From contig NZ_JBHUER010000004.1 of NCBI RefSeq assembly GCF_042681025.1, positions 248,001-312,000 of the forward strand: a stretch of DNA of 64,000 nt, given 5' to 3'. Under the pieces are notes generated by a model. That model made no database searches and had not been told where the DNA came from. It was given only the letters and a program-made list of their open reading frames with translations. The position numbers and the translations under genes were made by a program. This DNA comes from Methylopila henanensis (lineage in GTDB: Bacteria > Pseudomonadota > Alphaproteobacteria > Rhizobiales > Methylopilaceae). Positions within the stretch are counted from its first letter, which is position 1. Each line of letters opens with the position of its first letter. This document shows, piece by piece, positions 59,204 to 64,000 of the stretch.

Positions 59204-60070
59204 CTACGCGTCGGTCTGGGCGGCCGTCGCGGCCTGCGTCCGGCCGAGGCGGGCCGCCTTGCGCGTGGCGTGGACGAAGGCCGCGACGAACGCGGCCGAA
59301 AGCGTCAGCACGATGGTCGGCGCGGGCGCGCTGTCGATGAAGAACGAGAGGTAGACGCCGGAGAAGGAGCCGACGGTCGCGACCGCCACGGCGACGATCA
59401 GCATCGCGCTGAAGCGGCGGGTGACCAGGAAGGCGATCGCCCCCGGCGCGATCAGCATGGCGATGGCGAGGATCAGCCCGACGGCCTTGAGCGCGCCAAC
59501 GACGGTCAGCGAGATCAGCGCGAGCAGGCCGTAATGCAGCAGCCCGACCCGCAGGCCGACGGCCTTCGCCTGCGTCGGGTCGAAGGCGTGCAGCAGGAAA
59601 TCCTTCCATTTCAGCCCGATGATCCCGGCCGTGATCGCCGAGACCAGCGCCGCCTCGCCGATGTCGCGCCACGACACGCCGAGCATGTCGCCGAACAGGA
59701 TGAGGTCGAGATGCGCGTCCGGCCGGAGCTTGACGTAGAGGACCAGCCCGAAGCCGAACATGCCGGAGAACACGACGCCCATCACGGTGTCCTGCTTGAC
59801 GCGGCTGTTGTCCTTGAGGAAGCCGGTCGCGACCGCGCAGAGCATGCCGGCCGCGAAGGCGCCGACGGCGTAGGGGAGGCCGACGACATAGGCGATCACC
59901 ACGCCGGGGAAGACCGCGTGGCTGATCGCGTCGCCCATCAGCGACCAGCCCTTGATGACGAGGAAGCAGGACAGCAACGCCATCGGGATCGCGATCAGCG
60001 TCGCGATCACGAGCGCCGTCACCATGAAATCGAAGCGGAACGGCTCGGCCAGAAGTTCGACGACGCTCAT
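59204..60070 (-). CDS. sitD: manganese/iron ABC transporter permease, SitD type
   Basis: This 288-residue permease has about eight helices and the ABC-3 family stretch CFLVIKGWSLMGDAISHAVFPG near the N-terminus, with GLILAIAMLIAPGAIAFL later. Its ATG overlaps the stop of the preceding permease gene by 4 bases. It forms a heterodimeric channel with SitC. Confidence 0.88.
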   Translation of the reverse strand: MSVVELLAEPFRFDFMVTALVIATLIAIPMALLSCFLVIKGWSLMGDAISHAVFPGVVIAYVVGLPYAVGAFAAGMLCAVATGFLKDNSRVKQDTVMGVVFSGMFGFGLVLYVKLRPDAHLDLILFGDMLGVSWRDIGEAALVSAITAGIIGLKWKDFLLHAFDPTQAKAVGLRVGLLHYGLLALISLTVVGALKAVGLILAIAMLIAPGAIAFLVTRRFSAMLIVAVAVATVGSFSGVYLSFFIDSAPAPTIVLTLSAAFVAAFVHATRKAARLGRTQAATAAQTDA

Positions 60071-60927
60071 CGCGCCGCCCCCGCGGCCTGCGCCGCGCGC
60101 CGGCGGGCGGCGATCATGCCGTGCTTGGGCGCGAGCAGGAACGCCGCGAGGAAGATCAGGGTCTGCAGCGTGACGATGACGCCGCCGGTCGCGCCGTCGA
60201 TGAAGTAGCTGAGATAGGCGCCCGCGAAGCTGGTGATTGCGCCGATCGCGACCGCGATCGCGAGCAGGCGCGGGAAGCGGTCGGTGAGCAGATAGGCGGT
60301 CGCGCCGGGCGTCACCACCATGGCGATGACGAGGAAGGCGCCCACCGTCTGCAGCGCTGCGACGGTCGAGGCCGACAGCAGCGCGAAGAACAGGATCTTC
60401 AGCCGCGTCGGGTTCAGTCCGATCGTTCGCGCGTGGCTCTCGTCGAAGAACACGACCATCAGGTCCTTCCATTTGGCCAGCAGGATCGCGAGCGACACGA
60501 AGCCGATGACGGCGAGCTGCAGCGTGTCTTCGGGGGTGATGGCCAGCACGTTGCCGAGCACGATCGTCTGGATGTTGACCGACATCGGCGACAGCGACGC
60601 CATGAACAGGCCGAGCCCGAAAAAGGAGGAGAAGATCAGCCCGATGATCGCGTCCTCCTTCAGCTTCGTGCGCTGGTTCAGGAACAGCATCGCGGCGGCC
60701 GCGAGCCCGCCGGAGAAGAAGGCTCCGATCGCGAACGGCAGGCCGAGCATGTAGGCGCCCGCGACGCCCGGCACGATCGAATGGGACAGCGCGTCGCCGA
60801 TCAGCGACCAGCCCTTCAGCATCAGGTAGCAGGACAGGAACGCGCAGACCCCGCCGACGAGCGCCGACACCCACATGGCGTTCAGCATGTAGCCGTAGGC
60901 GAACGGTTCGAGCAGGCCGGCGGTCAC
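60067..60927 (-). CDS. sitC: manganese/iron ABC transporter permease, SitC type
   Basis: This 286-residue permease is homologous to its neighbour (CYLMLKGWSLIGDALSHSIVPG, then GAFLVIAMVVTPGATAYLL). The GTG start overlaps the sitB stop by 4 bases. Long open frames extending upstream are shadows of the ATPase gene. Confidence 0.88.
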   Translation of the reverse strand: MTAGLLEPFAYGYMLNAMWVSALVGGVCAFLSCYLMLKGWSLIGDALSHSIVPGVAGAYMLGLPFAIGAFFSGGLAAAAMLFLNQRTKLKEDAIIGLIFSSFFGLGLFMASLSPMSVNIQTIVLGNVLAITPEDTLQLAVIGFVSLAILLAKWKDLMVVFFDESHARTIGLNPTRLKILFFALLSASTVAALQTVGAFLVIAMVVTPGATAYLLTDRFPRLLAIAVAIGAITSFAGAYLSYFIDGATGGVIVTLQTLIFLAAFLLAPKHGMIAARRRAAQAAGAAR

Positions 60928-61823
60928 GGCCGGTCCGCCGCGGCGGTCTCGGGCGTGCGCGTGGCGGCCCGGCCCTGACGCAGGATCAGCGGCCGCTCGT
61001 CGTCGGTGAACACGCCGAACGGCGCCGACGCCCCGCCATGCGGCTGGTTCAGGACGAAATGCCTGAGCACCCCGCCGAACGCCCGTTCGAGGTTCGCCTG
61101 CGTGAAGGTCTCTTCGGTCGGCCCATGGGCCAGCACCGTGCCCTTGATGAGGACGACGCGGTCGCAGAACTCCGGCACCGAGCCGAGATTGTGGGTCGAG
61201 ACCAGCATTACCCGGCCCTCGTCGCGCAGTTCGCGCAGGAGCGCGATGATCTGGTCCTCGGTCTTGACGTCGACGCCCGTGAAGGGCTCGTCGAGCAGGA
61301 TGACGCGGCTCTCCTGCGCCAGCGCGCGGGCGAGGAAGACGCGCTTCCTCTGGCCGCCTGAAAGCTCGCCGATCTGGCGCTTGCGGAACGCGCTCATGTC
61401 GACGCGGGCGAGCGCGGCCTCGACCGCGGCGTGGTCCGCGGCGCGCGGGATGCGCAGAAAGCCCATGCCGCCGTAGCGGCCCATCATCACCACGTCCTCG
61501 ACCAGGACCGGGAAGCTCCAGTCGACCTCTTCGGCCTGGGGCACGTAGGCCACCAGATTCTTCCGCAACGCCTCGGGCACCGACATGCCGAGCACGCGGA
61601 TGTCGCCTGCAGCGAGCGTCAGGAATCCCATGATAGCCTTGAACAGCGTCGACTTGCCGGAGCCGTTGACGCCGACCAGCGCCGCGATCGCGCCGGTCGG
61701 GATCTCGAAGCTCGCGTCGCGGAGCGCGGTGACGCCGTTGCGATAGGTCACGGTCGCGCCGCGCACCGCGATGCCGGACCCCGCGTCCAGGCTTTGAGCC
61801 TGCGCGCCGACGTCGGCCGTCAC
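60924..61823 (-). CDS. sitB: manganese/iron ABC transporter ATPase, SitB type
   Basis: This 299-residue ATPase has Walker A GVNGSGKST, signature LSGGQRKRVFLARAL and Walker B VILLDEPFTGVDVKTE, and a C-terminal extension with ERAFGGVLRHF, as in SitB. The GTG start overlaps the sitA stop by 4 bases. Confidence 0.9.
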   Translation of the reverse strand: MTADVGAQAQSLDAGSGIAVRGATVTYRNGVTALRDASFEIPTGAIAALVGVNGSGKSTLFKAIMGFLTLAAGDIRVLGMSVPEALRKNLVAYVPQAEEVDWSFPVLVEDVVMMGRYGGMGFLRIPRAADHAAVEAALARVDMSAFRKRQIGELSGGQRKRVFLARALAQESRVILLDEPFTGVDVKTEDQIIALLRELRDEGRVMLVSTHNLGSVPEFCDRVVLIKGTVLAHGPTEETFTQANLERAFGGVLRHFVLNQPHGGASAPFGVFTDDERPLILRQGRAATRTPETAAADRP

Positions 61824-62734
61824 TGCGTGAGGCCCTCCGCGAGGCCCTTCGCGATCGTGTCCGACGTGACGCGCAGCAGGTCGACATAGGTCGGGACCTC
61901 GCCACGGGCGTCGCTCAGCGAGTCGACATAGAGCGCGCCGCCATAGACGGCCCCGGTCTCGCGGGCGACCTGGCGCGCCGGCTTGTCGGACACCGTGCTC
62001 TCGCTGAACACCGCCACGATCTTCTGGGCTTTGACGGCGTCGATCACCTTGCGGACCTGCTGGGGCGCGCCCTGCTCGTCGGCGTTGATCGGCCAGAGAT
62101 AGAGCTCCTTCAGGCCGAAATCGCGCGCGAGGTAGGAGAAGGCGCCCTCGCTCGACACCAGCCAGCGCTTGTCCTCCGGGATCCGGTCGAGCTTCTCCCG
62201 GATCGGTCCGATCGCGGCCTGAATCCTCGCCTTGTACGCCTCGGCGTTGGCCCTGTAGGTCGTGGCGTTGCCGGGGTCGTGCGCCACGAACGCGTCGCGG
62301 ATGTTGTCGACGTAGATCAGGGCGTTCGTCGGGGACATCCAGGCGTGGGGGTTGGGCTTGCCCGCATAGGGTCCGTCCGAGATGCTCATCGGCTCGACGC
62401 CGTTGGAGACCACCGCTTCCGGCACGTCCTTCAGGTTCTGGAAGAACTTTTCGAACCAGAGCTCGAGATTGAGCCCGTTCCACAGGATCAGCTTCGCGCC
62501 CTGCGCCCGGCGGATGTCGCCCGGCGTCGGCGCGTAATTGTGGATCTCGGCGCCGGGCCGGGCGATCGATTCGACGACGGCCGCGTCTCCGGCGACGTTG
62601 CGGGCCATGTCGGCGATGATCGTGAAGGTCGTCACGGCCTTGAACTTCTCGGCGGCGGCCGCGGAGGGCCAGAACCCCGCCACGATCGCGCCCGCCATGA
62701 CCGCTCCGACCCAGCGCCTCGAGCCCGTCAGCAT
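61820..62734 (-). CDS. sitA: manganese/iron-binding lipoprotein-like receptor, SitA type
   Basis: This 304-residue cluster A-I metal receptor has a signal peptide (AVMAGAIVAGFWPSAAAAE) and the four expected metal ligands in IHNYAPTP (His), NPHAWMSP (His), SSEGAFSYLARDFGL (Glu) and a C-terminal VDSLSD (Asp). The His-His-Glu-Asp set is typical of manganese or iron receptors rather than zinc ones. It is the first gene of the sitABCD operon, with a GGGAG ribosome site and a Mur-like box upstream. Confidence 0.92.
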   Translation of the reverse strand: MLTGSRRWVGAVMAGAIVAGFWPSAAAAEKFKAVTTFTIIADMARNVAGDAAVVESIARPGAEIHNYAPTPGDIRRAQGAKLILWNGLNLELWFEKFFQNLKDVPEAVVSNGVEPMSISDGPYAGKPNPHAWMSPTNALIYVDNIRDAFVAHDPGNATTYRANAEAYKARIQAAIGPIREKLDRIPEDKRWLVSSEGAFSYLARDFGLKELYLWPINADEQGAPQQVRKVIDAVKAQKIVAVFSESTVSDKPARQVARETGAVYGGALYVDSLSDARGEVPTYVDLLRVTSDTIAKGLAEGLTQ

Positions 62735-62769
62735 GAAAGCTCCCTTATTGCGATTGACTTGCAGGTGCG

Positions 62770-62798
62770 ACTATCGCGTCGCCTGGCCAGATCTGCAA
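62770..62798 (-). promoter_or_regulatory. candidate sitA promoter
   Basis: Read on the minus strand, TTGCAG (62793-62798) and GATAGT (62770-62775) are 17 bases apart, a good fit to a sigma-70 promoter. The -35 element is directly adjacent to the Mur-like palindrome. Confidence 0.5.
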
Positions 62799-62799
62799 G

Positions 62800-62814
62800 T
62801 GCAAATGATTTGCA
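62800..62814. promoter_or_regulatory. Mur/Fur-like box before sitA
   Basis: TGCAAAT-G-ATTTGCA is a perfect 7-1-7 inverted repeat 65 bases before the sitA start. It closely resembles the alphaproteobacterial Mur (manganese-responsive Fur homologue) boxes before sit operons. Binding would block the -35 region. Confidence 0.7.
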
Positions 62815-62985
62815 ATCCAATCACGGTGGCGATGAGGGACGGGCGGCGGCGAGCGAGGCTCTCGCCCCCGGTCGAGGACGCGGCGTCGCCGACGGCTGCG
62901 CGCGTTTCGACGGTCTGCGACATAGGTTGACGGCCGGAGCCTGCGCGCCTGTCTGAGGGCGTCGAGGTTCAGCCCTTCGCGCTCT

Positions 62986-63975
62986 TCAGGCCCGCGCGGC
63001 GGACTGAGGGGTCTGTGATTCTTCCGACCGGCGCCGCCACCACTTGAGAATTCGGAGCGCCCTTAGCGTGATCCAGCGCGATGGTTCGCCTTCGCCGTCG
63101 TCCACGGCGAACCAGACGCGCCCGCGCAGAATCTTGTCGAGGGGCCAACGGCCGTCCGGCAGGCGTCGGGACATCAGGTAGGAGATCGCCGGGCCGAGGC
63201 GCGTATCGGGCGCCGTTCCGTAGAGATTGGATGCGTCCCGGAAATAATCGAGCGCCCTCAGGACATTGTACCGCCAGCGATCCGGATGGATGGAGGCGAG
63301 GTAGTCCGGATTGGCCGGTTCGCCCGTGCTCAGGCGGCGGAAGAGGTCCCGGCGCAGCAGATACTCCTCCGCGGTCCTTCGCGCTTCGCGGGTTCGGTCG
63401 GACCCGCCGGTCGCGCGTTCGTGCTCGATCAGACCTTCCAGCACGGAGATGGTCGTGTCGAAGGACGACACGCGCGATCCGTTGGTCCGCTCGCAGTTCC
63501 AGCCGCCGTCCGGCTGCCGCTCGCCGAGCAGCCGTTCGACGATTGGGTCCACATCGACGCCGAAATAGGCGCCGGCGGCGACGGTGCGGCCGTTGATGCA
63601 TTCCTCGACCTCGCCCTCCCAGTACGGCTGCCCGTCGTGCTCCCAGCGCGCGTTTTCGCCGATCAGGCGAACCGTGCGGCGCGCGCAGGCGCATGTCGGC
63701 GCTAGACCGAACTCGCGCAGCTGCGCGAGCGTCCAGCAGGTCGGCGTCCACGGCTGGCCCTCGGCCTGCCAGTCCTGCTGGGTGAAGCCCGCAGGCGCGA
63801 AGGCGCCTCCGTCCCATCGCCCGTCCGCGTCCTGCAGGGCGAACAGGCGCGCGCCCCAGCCCTCCGTCTCGACCTTGCCGCGCTCGGCTAGCCATTCCGC
63901 GTCCGGAGCGTCGAGGATGTCGCGCATGACCTGCCAGCGAAGGGCGGGGTCGGCGTCCAGCAGCCAGCCGATCAC
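62986..63975 (-). CDS. squalene-cyclase-like repeat protein, possibly partial
   Basis: This protein of about 329 residues is built of alpha-alpha repeats with QW-like motifs (QDADGRWDGG, ERQPDGGWNCE, RRLPDGRWPLD), as in prenyltransferase/squalene-cyclase-fold proteins. It lacks an obvious DxDD cyclase motif, so it may be a soluble, non-cyclising member; I know no function for this group. The GTG at 63975 gives a plausible N-terminus, but the frame stays open to the window's end, so the true start may lie outside. Confidence 0.7.
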   Translation of the reverse strand: MIGWLLDADPALRWQVMRDILDAPDAEWLAERGKVETEGWGARLFALQDADGRWDGGAFAPAGFTQQDWQAEGQPWTPTCWTLAQLREFGLAPTCACARRTVRLIGENARWEHDGQPYWEGEVEECINGRTVAAGAYFGVDVDPIVERLLGERQPDGGWNCERTNGSRVSSFDTTISVLEGLIEHERATGGSDRTREARRTAEEYLLRRDLFRRLSTGEPANPDYLASIHPDRWRYNVLRALDYFRDASNLYGTAPDTRLGPAISYLMSRRLPDGRWPLDKILRGRVWFAVDDGEGEPSRWITLRALRILKWWRRRSEESQTPQSAARA

Positions 63976-64000
63976 CGGCTCGGCGGCCTCCCAGGGTTCG

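Noticed and set aside
1..64000. CRISPR arrays, insertion sequences, integrases or phage genes
   Set aside because: I looked for regular direct repeats with spacers, transposase motifs and phage structural proteins and saw none. Visible repeats are REP-like palindromes only.

Overview
The window is high-GC DNA with dense codon-biased genes and no rRNA, tRNA, CRISPR array, phage or insertion sequence that I can see. Several traits point to an alphaproteobacterium of the Hyphomicrobiales (Rhizobiales): a ChpT phosphotransferase, an EipA/DUF1134 protein, a bioBFDA-bioZ operon, a GTTC-N7-GTTC SOS box, Mur-type and Irr-type operator sequences, and mutS next to glnD. The genus cannot be fixed from the sequence alone.

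Layout. 1-4.6 kb: an sRNA-like 3' end with a terminator, an MFS exporter, then a DNA-repair block (radical SAM protein overlapping a TIGR03915-UdgX fusion, divergent from vsr, with an SOS box between them). 4.6-12.5 kb: lepA, a small lipoprotein, a Tat-exported acetamidase/formamidase homologue, a MAPEG protein, two tiny overlapping genes, a mostly empty 0.58-kb gap, a TetR regulator divergent from a SnoaL-like protein, and a fatty acid desaturase. 12.7-18.6 kb: mutS, a 74-residue protein and glnD on one strand. 18.7-23.7 kb: the biotin operon bioB-F-D-A-Z, every junction a 4-base overlap. 23.8-28.1 kb: a DUF3016 protein, and a TonB-dependent siderophore receptor coupled to an RhtX-type inner-membrane importer. 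28.1-32.5 kb: envelope and cell-cycle genes (coiled-coil protein, EipA, YHS protein, CysQ, ChpT, L,D-transpeptidase).

32.6-46.6 kb is an aldaric-acid region. Glucarate dehydratase and a talarate/galactarate dehydratase would make 5-keto-4-deoxyglucarate. The HpcH/HpaI aldolase would split it to pyruvate and tartronate semialdehyde, and the reductase would give glycerate. A TctABC importer, two further TctC-type binding proteins, two LysR regulators and one GntR regulator accompany them. Near-identical palindromes sit in front of one LysR gene and in front of tctC.

46.7-59.2 kb is the most interesting part: an amide/urea system made of a porin, FmdB, FmdA, a five-gene Urt-type ABC transporter, and, divergently, a very large sensor kinase plus a LuxR-type response regulator. 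The sensor carries a complete NCS1-type permease domain, an eight-cysteine cluster, two further membrane helices, a histidine kinase and a receiver domain. Its shared promoter region with urtA holds a perfect inverted repeat and two copies of another palindrome. I read this as a transporter-like receptor controlling short-chain amide or urea use.

59.2-62.8 kb: a sitABCD manganese/iron importer with a Mur-like box. 63-64 kb: a squalene-cyclase-like repeat protein reaching the window edge. REP-like palindromes lie in several intergenic gaps.
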